Source: Impatiens glandulifera
Lineage: Eukaryota; Streptophyta; Magnoliopsida; Ericales; Balsaminaceae
Direction of reading: 5' to 3'
DNA length: 64,000 nucleotides
Assembly (NCBI RefSeq): GCF_907164915.1
Contig: NC_061862.1
Location: 29,219,151-29,283,150 of the forward strand
Shown: in pieces, positions 1 through 10,910 of the stretch
Numbering within the stretch: the stretch's first letter is position 1
How the letters are laid out: every line of letters starts with the position of its first letter
Program-made: the position numbers and the translations under genes
Notes under the pieces: generated by a model
Told to the model about the DNA's origin: nothing
Databases searched by the model: none
What the model saw: the letters and a program-made list of their open reading frames with translations, nothing else

Positions 1-39
1 ACACACTACTATTATTTTGTTAGGATGAGTTTTTCAAGT

Positions 40-291
40 GTTATTTCACTCCAACATTCTATGCCCATGAGATTCTACCTTCTTTGCTGGTTCTCTTTTA
101 TGCAACACACTGCCATCCCGTTGTTAGATGGATCTCGAGACTCACGAGTAACTTCGGAGTTCATTCGGTTGTTGTCTCATCCCAACATTCAATGTCCATG
201 GGATTCTACATCTTCACTAGTTTATCAGTCAATACACTGGTATCCTATAACTAGATGGAGCTCACGGGTTTCTGAAGTTTGAAGAATGCAT
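40..291. repeat. Two-copy diverged direct repeat, ~131-bp period
   Basis: The block starting CCAACATTC at about 51 recurs at about 182, with matching downstream words (CCATGRGATTCTAC, then a GATGGA/CTCACGRGT stretch). The two copies are clearly diverged. The open frame that spans them (25-282) has no recognisable protein features, so I treat it as non-coding. It lies just left of an LTR-like end and may be the 3' internal tail of a retroelement whose body is outside the window. Confidence 0.55.
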
Positions 292-362
292 CATCAACAT
301 TTCAACTTCTCGTCTTCAACCTCAAGTTGTTAATCGTTTTCTATCGTGAGTTTGAGGAGGGA

Positions 363-543
363 TGTTAAAATATAAAATAATATATATGTGAGATATATAT
401 TATCACAATATTATAAATTGTGATATTATTATTATTATTATATTATATTAGTTTTCTTATAAGGTTTATGTAATGTCTATCTAATAGACATAACGTAATT
501 CAATATATATTCTAATACAATATAAATCTTCTATATTCTAACA
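363..543 (+). mobile_element. Short LTR remnant (solo or 3' LTR)
   Basis: An AT-rich 181-bp block begins TGTTA and ends TAACA, a perfect 5-bp terminal inverted repeat of the copia LTR type. It is preceded by a purine-rich tract (GTTTGAGGAGGGA, about 350-362) that looks like a polypurine tract, so it reads as the 3' LTR of an element lying to the left. No second LTR is in the window, so the assignment is structural only. Confidence 0.5.
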
Positions 544-1035
544 AACATTAATAATGTCTTAAACAACTAACTTATAAATATATGATCTAATCATTTGTTA
601 ATATGCCCTGCCTCTTAAAGGTTTATCATTGATTCATAACAAAGAAAACCACAAATTTAAATAAATTAAATTTTAAACAAAGAGAAAAACTCACGTTATC
701 TTCTCCATTAAAATTTTAACCTTGGAAGAATTCATCTTCTGTGTACAATCTTTTTTTTGTTCATACATACTATCAAAATGTTACAAAAAAAATTGTACTA
801 TAAATAATCTCATACAATTGTTCTAAACTAATAAATTTGTGTTAATAGTCTTATATTTTAAGATATATACGTAAATATTATCATAATAAATTTCTAAGGA
901 GAAGAAAAAAAAATTTGTTTTAAAAGCTAACTTTGCTAGTGGACCCCAAAATGCTTTTCGAAAAATCTTACGTGACCACAAGAAAATAGGGAATCCAATT
1001 ACATCAACCATATGCTCATTCATCAACTAGAAGAT
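544..1035. other. AT-rich stretch without a recognisable gene
   Basis: Short frames only. The minus-strand frame at 823-1026 shows no domain, biased composition or homology that I recognise. I see nothing functional in it. Confidence 0.5.
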
Positions 1036-1552
1036 TGTTGGGGTATGCGAACATGAACCGGGCTTGGACTAATAATATATATTATATATTATATATTATA
1101 ATGATATATTATTATATAATATTCTATATTATTATATAGTATTCTATATTATATAATAGACATCAAAATTTTCCAGTCACAACACACAAGTTTGAGGGAA
1201 ACAAGACGGGGAGAGCAAAATGAAAATGAAGACATGCGTTAGGAAGAAAAACTCTTTTTTCTTCAATTACTTTCATTTTTTTCTAGATAGTTCTTAAAGG
1301 TTGATGTAATCTTTTAAATTGTAAATATTGTTTTTTAAAACTCTGAATTACCCATTATAAATGATATTATAGTGGATGTTTAAGCGGCCTAAGGGTCCCG
1401 TGATTTTTTACTCTTGTTGATGAGTTTTCCACGCTAAAGCTCTTGTCTCTTTCTTTTTATTGTCTGCTTGGTTGAATGAATATTGATAGCTTATAAATAG
1501 AGCACTAAAACTAAAATGAATCCTTTTCGCATTAAGTTTTTTTTTATCAAGA
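1036..1552 (+). mobile_element. Putative decayed 5' LTR of a copia element
   Basis: The block begins TGTTGGGG just after a purine-rich AGAAGAT and runs up to a degraded primer binding site at 1555-1566. It contains a TATA-like TTATAAATA near 1490 and a TTTTCCACG word common in copia LTRs. An AT-only low-complexity tract lies at about 1068-1163. The 3' boundary is approximate because no partner LTR is present. Confidence 0.45.
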
Positions 1553-1554
1553 AG

Positions 1555-1566
1555 TGGTAATAGAGC
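1555..1566 (+). other. Degraded primer binding site
   Basis: TGGTAATAGAGC differs at two positions from TGGTATCAGAGC, the initiator-tRNA-Met complement used by plant copia elements. It lies just before the gag remnant. Confidence 0.55.
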
Positions 1567-1599
1567 AAGTTGTAGTTCTTGTGCTGTTTATAATAATGT

Positions 1600-3870
1600 A
1601 GAGAAATATGAGTAGAATGATTACTCTTAATTGCTCTAACTATCATGTTTGACAAGAGAAAATAGAAGATATTTTTTACGTCAAATATTATTATTTACTA
1701 GTGTTTGCTGATGAAAAGTTAGAATATAAAACTGATGAGCAATGGACTTTAAGTCATCGTCAAGTGTGTGGCTACATTAGGCAATGGGTCTATGGAGAAA
1801 ACTTGAAGAGTTATATGCTCGAAAGTCTGGTACCAACAAACTATTTCTGATCAAACCGATGATGGGCTTGAAGTACCAAGATGAAAATACCATGTCCGAT
1901 CACTTGAATACATTTAAGGGGATTATTAATGAACTAGCTGGAATGGGTATCAAGTTCAATGATGAAGTGCAAGGGTTATGGATTCTTGGTACACTGCCAG
2001 ACTCATGGAAGATGTTCAGAATGTCACTGTCTAACTCATCCACAGATGGTATTTGTATTATGTAGTTGTTGAATAGTAGTGTCCTCAATGAAGAGATGAG
2101 AAGAAAAACCAAGAGTTCTTCTTCGCATTCTAATGTCCTATTAACTAAAAGAAGAGGGAGGACTAAGAGTAGAGGCCCGAATGAGAAAAGTAGAAGCAAA
2201 GAAAGATTTGGTAACAATTTTAATACCGAGTGTTATCATTATGGAAAAAAGGGGAATATCAAAAACATTTCCCAACGTTCTTAAGAGAGAACAAAATGCA
2301 AATGATAAAGAAATGAAATTCAACGACGGTGACAAATATGATAAAGTCAATGTTATCAGCAAAGATTTCTTTAATTTTTATGACGATGATGTTAATCTCG
2401 TTTTCCAAGAGACTAACTGGGTGATTGATAGCGGCGCCCACATCGTAGAGGGATTTCTTCACATCCTACACTTATAGTGATTATGGAAGTGTTAAAATGA
2501 GTAACGATGTCATTCCAAATTATTGGTTTTGGAAACGTGTGCCTAAAGCTTGAAAATGGCAACACGTTGGTTCTGAAGAATGTGAAGCACATTCTCGACA
2601 TTCGTATGAATTTGATCTCCATTGGGAAGATCATGGATGAAGGTTGTTGTAATACTTTTAGTGAAGGAAATGGAAACTTACTAAAGCTCATTGATATCGG
2701 CAAAGGGAGAAAAGTGCTCCTCATTGTATATGATACGGACAACGATTGCAGATTCTCCAGTCAATTAAGTTGATGATGAAGAAAACATTAACTTTGGCAC
2801 AACAAACTTAGTCATATGAGTGAAAAAGGTTTGATGATATTGGCTAAGAAAAGTTTTCTCTCTAAAATGAAGATTGATTCTTTGAATAAGTGTACTCATT
2901 GTTTAGCTGGGAAGTAGACTAGAGTTGCCTTCAAGAATGTTTCTCACTTGCAAAAACCGGGTAAACTTGATTTTGTATATATTCTGATGTGTGTGGTCCT
3001 ATGAAAACTAGGACACTTAGTGGTGCCTTATATTTTGTGAATTTTATTAATGATAATTCAAGAAAGAATTGGGTGTATACTTTAAAGTCCAAAGATCAAG
3101 TGTTAGATGTTTTCAAATAATTTCATGCTCTTGTGGAAAGGCAAACTGACGCAAAATATAAGTGTGTTCAGACGGATACTGGTGGTGAGTATTGTGGTCC
3201 TTTTGATGAGTATTACAGGAAACAAGGAATTCGACATAAAAAAACACCTCCCAAGACACCTCAGTTAAATGGTTTAGCTGAGATGATGAACCGAACACTA
3301 GTTGAAAGAGTGAAATATTTTCTTTCGCAATCACATCTTTCGAAATCCTTTTAGGGCAAGGCTTTGAATACAGTGGTACATATTTTGAATCTCAATCCAT
3401 GAGTTCCTTTGGATTTTAAGGTGCCAAATATATGGTCGGGAAAAATGATGTTTTTTATGATCATCTACGCATCATTGGGTGCAAAGCTTTTGTTCATATC
3501 CCGAAAGATAAACGATCTAAGATTTATGTAAAGACGAGATAATGTGTATTCACCGGTTATGGGTTGGATGAGTTTGGTTTCAAATTCAACGATCCAATTC
3601 GGAAAAAGCTCATTAGAAGTCGAAATGATGTGTTTATCGAAAACTAGAACATAACAGATATTGATAAAATATAAACAAATGAGAAGAATATTGATGATTT
3701 TATTGAGCCAGTTCCTACACATGCAGCATATCTTAATCATGGGGGAGATGTGTCAAATGATAGTTATGGTATCTCTAATGAGGAAATTCCTCCGACTATT
3801 GATCCAACTAAAAATGTTGATGATGAAGAAGTTCAAGATGAACCAGTTGAACCTTCTTAGAGCGAAAATT
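1600..3870 (+). pseudogene. Decayed, 3'-truncated Ty1/copia gag-pol
   Basis: Translated fragments in several frames follow copia order. A gag segment (1784-2065) is followed by a damaged zinc-knuckle stretch (CYHYGKKGN, about 2230). Next come a protease active site WVIDSGA (about 2418-2440), a protease/pre-integrase segment (2507-2773), the pre-integrase LGHMSEKG word (about 2807), and an integrase core with QTDTGGEY and an LNGLAEMMNRT segment (3133-3354). Then comes an acidic linker. Homology stops at about 3870, before any reverse transcriptase or RNase H, and no 3' LTR follows. Many frameshifts and stops mean it is long dead. Confidence 0.8.
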
Positions 3871-5347
3871 AGTGCATTAAATAGTTCAAATAAATTCCCG
3901 AGCCTGAGATAATTGTTTGCGCCTTTATCCCATTCGGCCCTTAGGGCCCATTTGCTTCTTATTTTAAACAATTTTCTCATTTAAATTCCTTAAACCATTT
4001 TTTAAAAATTAAAAAAAATAGAAAAAATAGAAAATTATTTAAAATTATTTTCTAAATTTAATTAAATAATTCTACAATTGTAAGATTCGTTTGTGATATT
4101 TTCTAAACTTTTCCAAATTTTGAGATCTCATAACTTATATTTTACAATTTTATAAATTAAGAGAAAATATCCAAGTGATTCTTATAATTTATTCAGCAAT
4201 GTCATGCATAAATATTCAAATATAGGACAATTATAGATTTATACTTTAGTTTTCCCTCTCGCAAAATGTATTATATCTCGAGTTTAATTTCTAGCATTGT
4301 CTAAAATATCATGGTTCATTAGACATAGGCTACTTGAATTAGATTTATGATTATGTTTGAAATTTTCCAATAAAAGTGTACTAATATTTCACGTTTTAAA
4401 ATGATCGATTGTTTGGATTAAAGAACGTCCTTTTGGACAGACGTGTGGCTCATAGCTCTGAGACTCTTTCCCACACGTAACCAATCACCAAAATCTAAAA
4501 CGAATTTCTAACAATTTTTCCTAGTTTCTTAAGTAGCAAACTAGGTGGTGACTCTCAAAGTCACTACAAGTCTAATTTAGATAATCTTAGAGATATGCTC
4601 ATTGAGTGTTTCTCTCGGCTCTATTGATTCATTTGACATTCTTAGAAATCAGCTCGAGCCTAGCTTATCATTTTGGTTCCTCATCCACTCGAGATTCTAT
4701 AGAAAATGTAAGACATGAGACTAATCTCTCTCGAGTGGATTTTTCGTTATTTACCAATCTAGACGCGTACAATCTTAAAAGTGGATATCTCAAAAATCTC
4801 AAGTCGTCTTCAACCACCAGCAAACTATAACGTGGCGATCGGAAATTTCAGCCAAACCATCTCGGAATAAATTTGTGATCCTGAACGGCAATATCTTATC
4901 AAAATCATCAAGTGATTACTTCTGAACCTTACAACATCTCAAGGTTTCCTAGATCTTATTGTCAAGCTACGTCGATCGGAAAACCAAACTTAGATCGAAA
5001 AATCGTGATTTTCTCCATTTCAAACCAAAACCGGAGGCATAACCTATTGAAACTTTTCTAACACCTACCAGAATCTCTACATAATCCAAAATCAACCTAG
5101 ATCATCCTAGCAATTGTCCAAATCAAAATTTCGATTATTTATTTGATTTTCCAAATTTTTAATAACTTAATTAGTTCTAATTGCTATTGTCATGTACACC
5201 AATCATAATCTAACATAATACAAAATTAGATCATATTCATGGTGTTGTTCTTGAGCAAGAGTGCTCAAGAATAGCAACTCAAAACCGAAATTATAAGCAT
5301 TTCTTATTTTGGATGAGTTAAAAAAATCGATTCGACAAAAAGCTTTT
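3871..5347. other. Gene-free stretch with possible Ty3/gypsy leader remnants
   Basis: No coding region is supported. Words at about 4430-4480 (TTTTGGACAGACGTGTGG) and 4540-4565 (AGGTGGTGACTCTCAAAGTC) resemble the GGTGGCGACTC-type leader/LTR sequence common in plant Ty3/gypsy elements. Related words occur in the opposite orientation inside each dioxygenase-array spacer (for example GAGTCGCCACATGG near 20398). A notable hairpin at 5244-5278 is listed separately. Confidence 0.4.
5244..5278. other. Perfect 10-bp stem hairpin with outer GTTG/CAAC extension
   Basis: TTCTTGAGCA (5248-5257), loop AGAG, TGCTCAAGAA (5262-5271) forms an uninterrupted 10-bp stem. GTTG (5244-5247) and CAAC (5275-5278) extend it across a 3-nt TAG bulge. 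No U-tract or coding context points to a function. It could be a transposon-end fragment or a small structured RNA element. Confidence 0.6.
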
Positions 5348-7185
5348 TTGGGTCAAATTATTTTTACTAAGAGTCAAAGTATTCTGACTAATGGAATTTT
5401 GATGATGAGTTTGTATAAAACTTAAACTGAGCCGTCCAATTATTTTTGGTGCAGGTGTATTAAAAACATACTATATTTGACTAATTCTGAATGAGGTTCA
5501 TTAGACTTATTGACTATTAGACGCATTGAGTGCAGTCTAACAGATACGTAATTAGACGTGCAGTTTAACAGACGTAGTTAAACGTGCAATCTAACAGATA
5601 CGTAGTTAGACGTGTAGTCTAATAGATACGTAGTTAGACGTGCAGTCTAACAGAAACGTAGTTAGACGTGTAGTCTAACAGATACGTAGTTAGACGTGCA
5701 GTCTAACAGACGTAGTTAGACGCCCAGTCTAACAGATACGTAGTTAGACGTGTAGTCTAACAGATACGTAGTTAGACGTGTAGTCTAACAGACGTAGTTA
5801 GACGCCCAGTCTAACAGATACGTAGTTAGACGTGTAGTCTAACAGATACGTAGTTAGACGTGTAGTCTAACAGACGTAGTTAGACGCCCAGTCTAACAGA
5901 TACGTAGTTAGACGTGTAGTCTAACAGATACGTAGTTAGACGTGTAGTCTAACAGACGTAGTTAGACGCCCAGTCTAACAGATACGTAGTTAGACGTGTA
6001 GTCTAACAGATACGTAGTTAGACGTGCAGTCTAACATACGTAGTTAGACGTATAGTCTAACAGATATGTAGTTAGACGTACAGTCTAACATATACGTAGT
6101 TAGACGTGCAGTCTAACAGATGAGAGTTAGACGTACAATCTAACTCCTTCAGATTAGTCTGAAAGGAAACGTAATTAGACGTGTCGTCTAATAGATGAGA
6201 GTTAGACGTGTAGTCTAACTCTTTCAGATTTGTCTGAAAGGAACCGTAATTAGATGTGTCGTCTAATCCCATTAGACTAGGTGGTCTAAGGGATCCTACT
6301 ATTAGACGGGGGTGTTTAATTTCATTAGACTTGTCAGTCTAATTGAAAAATGTCTAATGACATGCTTAAGCAGTTTCATAAAGCTAGCATCCGTCTACCC
6401 ACGATCAACTAGCTGTATGCTAATCCTGCTCAACTTTTCAGTGCAGATCAGTAAGCCAGCCAGTTGTAACCAATTAACTAATGCCACGTAAACAAATATT
6501 CTTCCCACTACTTGTTTCTTGCAGGACAATCCTAGAAGAATATTTGGCGCACTACCAGATTGGTACGACCAGGATTTTGGTGCTTAGAGTCTACTGTAAT
6601 TGTGTACTATAGAGGCTTTCTAATGGAAGTTCGCCACGTATCATTATAGAAGATTCAACCGTTAGTACCTGCTCTCTATTAAAAGATTCTCAAGGACAAC
6701 GTATGAGCCCTCGATCGATCAGAACATACAAAAATATACAAGTTGATACACAAACAATCTCACGAATTGCTTTCTTGCTTTACTTTGTGTACATCAAGAG
6801 AGAGATACAATCAAAGTATTGTCTAGTTGAGTGATATTATTCAATATACTGTAAGTTGAACAGATTCTGTTCTGTTCAACAATGAGCTAGCCGTGAAACT
6901 ATATTTGATTCTAAGAAACGTATAGTGAATCCTTTCAGTGATTGGAAGAAAGGTGACGTAGGAGAGTTTTGCTCCGAACATCCATAAACAACTCTTTGTG
7001 TCATTTACATTCTGTCATCTTCTTCTTCTTTGGTTCTTAGCTTCAAACTTAAGCAAACGTTTCCGCGCTTGAATCGTTCAAGAGTTTGCAAGGGTTTGTG
7101 AAGAATAGAAAGTGATTTAAATCCCTCACAGGATTTCTATCAATAGCTAGACTCCTTTCTCTATTGGTGCCACTGATCCTTTCAA
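5348..7185 (+). repeat. 5' LTR of the TR-GAG-like element
   Basis: This 1838-bp LTR begins TTGGGTC and ends CCTTTCAA immediately before the primer binding site. Its left half is dominated by the TTAGACG hairpin minisatellite. The right half (about 6360-7185) is non-repetitive and closely matches 16110-16969 and the reverse complement of 8050-8930. Confidence 0.85.
5540..6120. repeat. Hairpin minisatellite in 5' LTR, with an 82-bp higher-order period
   Basis: Units of 26-28 bp are built on GTTAGAC-(5 nt)-GTCTAAC, a 7-bp inverted repeat, joined by AGATACGTA or AGACGTA linkers. Marker GACGCCCAG variants start at about 5719, 5801, 5883 and 5965, giving an 82-bp higher-order unit (28+28+26). The 75-bp type unit with a second palindrome (CTTCAGA-ctaa-TCTGAAG type) follows at about 6115-6300. 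Confidence 0.9.
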
Positions 7186-7186
7186 T

Positions 7187-7199
7187 TGGTATCAGAGCC
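7187..7199 (+). other. Primer binding site (initiator tRNA-Met type)
   Basis: TGGTATCAGAGCC lies directly after the 5' LTR end. It is the canonical minus-strand primer site of plant copia/Sirevirus elements and fixes the LTR boundary and the plus orientation. Confidence 0.9.
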
Positions 7200-8046
7200 A
7201 AGTTTCTATTCTCAAGCTTTCACTAAGAATGTCAACTATAACTAAAGATGTCAGTGCTACCGTAATCCCTACATTATCAAGAGAAAACTATATCGTGTGA
7301 AGAAGAGAGTTCGTGCTCATCTCTCTTCTCTTCATGACGACATGTGGAGCGTTATCACAGATGGTCCCATCAAGATCAATAAGGAGAAATCCGAATGGAC
7401 CATTGAAGACAAGAGGAAGAACAACCTCAACAAAATGGCATTAGACGTTTTGTACAGATCTCTAGATGATAGTATGTTCAACTACATCATCGAGTGTGAT
7501 ACTGTCAAGGAGATTTGGGATAGACTTACCCAACTATGTGAGGGCAATGAGCAAACAAAGGAGAACAGGATTATGGTTGTCACTCAACAATTCGACAGTT
7601 TCAAAATGCGTCCCGGAGAAACGATGAACGAGTTCGACACAAGGTTCAACCAAATTGTCTCCACTCTATCTATTCTTGGTAAGACCTATATCAATAGGGA
7701 GCTTGCTATTAAGGTCATGCGTGCTCTTCCAAGAGAATGAGACATAAAGATAATGGCTATGAGGAAATCCAAAGACCTTAACAAGATCTCGCTCTTCGAT
7801 CTGTTTACTGATCTCAAGGCCTACGAGTTCGAGTTGAACTCTAGGATTGAAGAAGATCAATCCACATCCATTATCATTGCCAAAGCGTTGGTGACTGCTA
7901 AAGAGCCACCTACTACTCCTGATGTGAAGACAGCTGCCCAACAGCTCAGCAGCGATGCTATGTCTCTCTTCATGAAGAAGTTTGGCAACTTCATGAAGAA
8001 GAGCAACTCTAACTCAAGCTCTTCAAATTTTAATGATAATAAGAAA

Positions 8047-9900
8047 TCAATAGGATCAGCTTAATCAATAGAGACGGAGGTCTGACTATTGATGACGACA
8101 TAGGAAAAACAGTTTGATATAAATCATGTTAAGGATTTAAATCACTTTCTATTCTACACAAACCCTTGCAAACTCTTGAACGATTCAAGTGCGGAAATGT
8201 TTACTCAGGTTTGAAGCTAAGAACCAAGAATGAGAAGATCACAGAATGTAAATAACACAACATTTTGTTTAAGGATGTTCGGAGCAAACTCTCCTACGTC
8301 ATCCCTTCTTCCAACCACCGGAAGGATTCACTATAACTTTCTTATAATCAATTACAGTCGCACGATTAGCTCATTATTGAACAGGACAGACTCTGTTCAA
8401 CTTACAATACGATGAAGTATATCATTCAGTTAAAACAATGTTTTGATTATAACTCTCTCTTGATAAACACACATTAAAGCAAGAAAGCAGTTCTTAAGAT
8501 TGTAAATTTAGTATTCAGCAATTGTGTTCTGCAGTAGTTTTTCTGGCAATTGTATCCGGCAGTTCTTCCGTTGTCCTTGAGTATCGTTAAATAAGGAACA
8601 GGTACCAACGATCGAATCTTTCATAACGACACATGGAGAGCTTCCATTGGAATGTCTCCATAGTACACAACAGACTCTAAGCACCAGGATCGTGGCCGCA
8701 CTAATCTGGTAGTGCGCCAAATATTCTTCTAGGATATTCCTACAAAAACAAGTAGTGGGAAGATTATTTGCTTACGTGGAATTAATCAATTGCTTGCAAC
8801 TGGCTGTCGTACTTATCTTCACTAGAAAGTGGAGCAGGAGTAGCGTATAACTAGTTGATCGTTGGTAGATGTGTGCTAGATTCAAGCAACTACCTTAAGC
8901 ATGACATTAGACGTATTTCACTTAGACGACCTCATCTAATGAAATTAGACGCCCACGTCTAATAGTAGGATCCATTAGACCACCTGGTCTAATGGGATTA
9001 GACGACACGTCTAAATACGGTTCCCTTCAGACTAATCTGAAGGAGTTAGACTGCACGTCTAACTTTCATACGTTAGATTGCACGTCTAACTACGTATCCG
9101 TTTGACTGCACGTCTAACTAAGTGTCCCTTCAAACTAATCTGAAGGAGTTAGAATACACGTGTAACTTTCATACTTTAGACTGTACGTCTAACTACGTGT
9201 CTCTTCAGACTAATCTGAAGGAGTTAGACTGCATATCTAACTTTCATACGATAGACTACACGTCTAACTACGTGTCCCTTCAGACTAATCTGAAGGAGTT
9301 AGACTGCACGTCTAACTTTCATACGTTAGACTGCACGTCTAACTACGTGTCCCTTCAGACTAATCTGAATGAGTTAGACTGCACGTCTAACTTTCATACG
9401 TTAGACTGCACGTCTAACTATGTGTTCCTTCAGACTAATCTGAAGGAGTTAGACTGTACGTCTAACTTTCAGACGTTAGACTGCACATCTAATTACATGT
9501 CCCTTCAGACTAATCTGAAGGAGTTAGACTGCACGTCTAACTTTCATACGTTAGACTGCACGTCTTACTACGTGTCCCTTCAGACTAATCTGAAGGAGTT
9601 AGACTACACGTCTACCTACGTGTCCTTTCAGACTAATCTGAAGGAGTTAGACTGCACGTCTAACTTTCATATGTTAGACTGCACGTCTAACTTTCATATG
9701 TTAGACTGCACGTCTAACTCAATGCATTTAATGGCCAATCAGTCTAATAATCCTCATTTAGACTTAGTCCAAAATAACATGTTTTCGATACACCTACACC
9801 AAAAACGATTAGACAACTTAAATTGAGTTTTATACATACTCATCATCAAAATTCCAATAGTCAAAATACTTTGACACTTAGTCAAAATAATTTGACCCAA
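8047..9900 (-). mobile_element. Nested solo LTR of the same family, inverted
   Basis: This block is the reverse complement of the family LTR. It starts near 8047 with a decayed match to TTGAAAGGATC and ends TTTGACCCAA at 9900. Between them are reverse-complement matches to the unique LTR half, for example the AATATTCTTCTAGGA word at about 8720. It splits gag cleanly between an NDNKK stretch and a KSKANVKCYNC stretch. A-rich flanks (AGAAA and CAAAA) could be a mutated 5-bp target duplication. No internal element sequence is attached, so it is best read as a solo LTR left by LTR-LTR recombination. Confidence 0.8.
8930..9725. repeat. 75-bp minisatellite, about eight copies, inside the nested LTR
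   Basis: Each 75-bp unit holds two TTAGACTGCACGTCTAA-type hairpins and one CTTCAGACTAATCTGAAG-type hairpin. Because 75 is divisible by three, the array stays open on the plus strand (9122-9826) and would read as a 25-residue repeat. That is a by-product of the repeat and not evidence of a gene. The 5' and 3' LTRs have only two or three of these units but many more 28-bp units. Confidence 0.85.
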
Positions 9901-10910
9901 CAAAATCCAAAGCTAATGTTAAGTGTTATAACTGTGGCATTTTAGGTCATTACCAATCGGAATTTCGGAAGCCGAAGCGTGATGAGAAGAAAAATGACAA
10001 TGAAAAGGAGCTAAAGGCTCTTATGGAAGGGGACGAGAAGAGCAGACGAAACTATAGTGACTCTTACTTCTCATCCAGCGACAGTGATGAAGATGAGGTG
10101 GATTGCTTCATGGCAAGATAATAAGAAGAAGATACCTAGAAACTGAGGTATTTGACTTCTCTTCTGAAAAGTTTTCAAAGGAACAGCTGGTAGCTACACT
10201 ATATGACATGGTCATAGAGTACAAAAAGCTAGTAGAATCCTTAAATGAAACAAAATCTTCATCTAAAGTGTCTCAACCGATTTTATGTCAAACTCATGAA
10301 TCAAATGTTTTTAAAAAGAAAGTAGTAGAGATCTCATCCGAAAATGAGATGCTCAAGGAACAGATTCAAACTCTTTCTTCTGAAAACAAAAGGTTAAACT
10401 ATGTTGTTAGTGCTTGGACAAGGTCTAGAGAAGCTGTCAAATATCAGATTAGTCTGTTAAAACCTGTTGAATCTAGATCCAGTTTAGGATTTGATGGCAA
10501 TGACCCAAACCAGTCCTGCAAAAAGTCAAACTCAACAATTGACAAGCTTAAGACAATAAGTTTTGTTGAAGGGAGTGTGACTGATATTGAATCTGATCCA
10601 ATTCATGAAGAGGTAGCTTTGAAGAATGAAATAACTTATGTTCCGCCGACTGGTAGCTTGCTGAAAAATAAGTTAGATACAGCCAGCATGTCTGGCAATT
10701 TAAAACCTGACTCAAAGTCAAGAAGTTTTAAAAGAAAATCATCTTTAAAAGCTAAGGGATCAGTGGCTAGCAAGAAGGCGTCAGCTAAGTCAAAATCATA
10801 CGCATTAATCACAGCACAAAATGGGAAATCCATCAGAATAACTCAAATATGGATTCTTAAGGGACTAATTGATCGAGGACCCAATTGAATGTGGGTACCA
10901 AAGTTTGTAA

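Larger units (their letters stand above)
7229..10910 (+). pseudogene. Broken Sirevirus-like gag, interrupted by a nested LTR
   Basis: The presumed start ATG is at 7229. A one-base loss near 7297 shifts frame into the long segment 7297-7740, an alpha-helical UBN2/copia-type gag (IWDRLTQLCEGNE, then DSFKMRPGETMNEF). A TGA at 7738-7740 interrupts it and the reading continues to about 8046, where a solo LTR is inserted. After 9900 the frame resumes with a zinc knuckle CYNCGILGHYQSEF (about 9924-9965) whose last cysteine is replaced by Phe. An acidic stretch follows, then, after another frame change, a coiled-coil and Lys/Ser-rich tail (10103-10888) and, past a stop, a MWVPK word. That C-terminal arrangement is typical of Sirevirus gag. 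Several disabling changes mean it is not functional. Confidence 0.8.

Noticed and set aside
1068..1163. Replication origin or matrix-attachment element in the AT-only tract
   Set aside because: It is simple low-complexity AT sequence within a decayed LTR; nothing specific can be claimed.
5540..6120. CRISPR array
   Set aside because: Units are contiguous with no unique spacers, the context is a plant LTR, and no cas genes are present.
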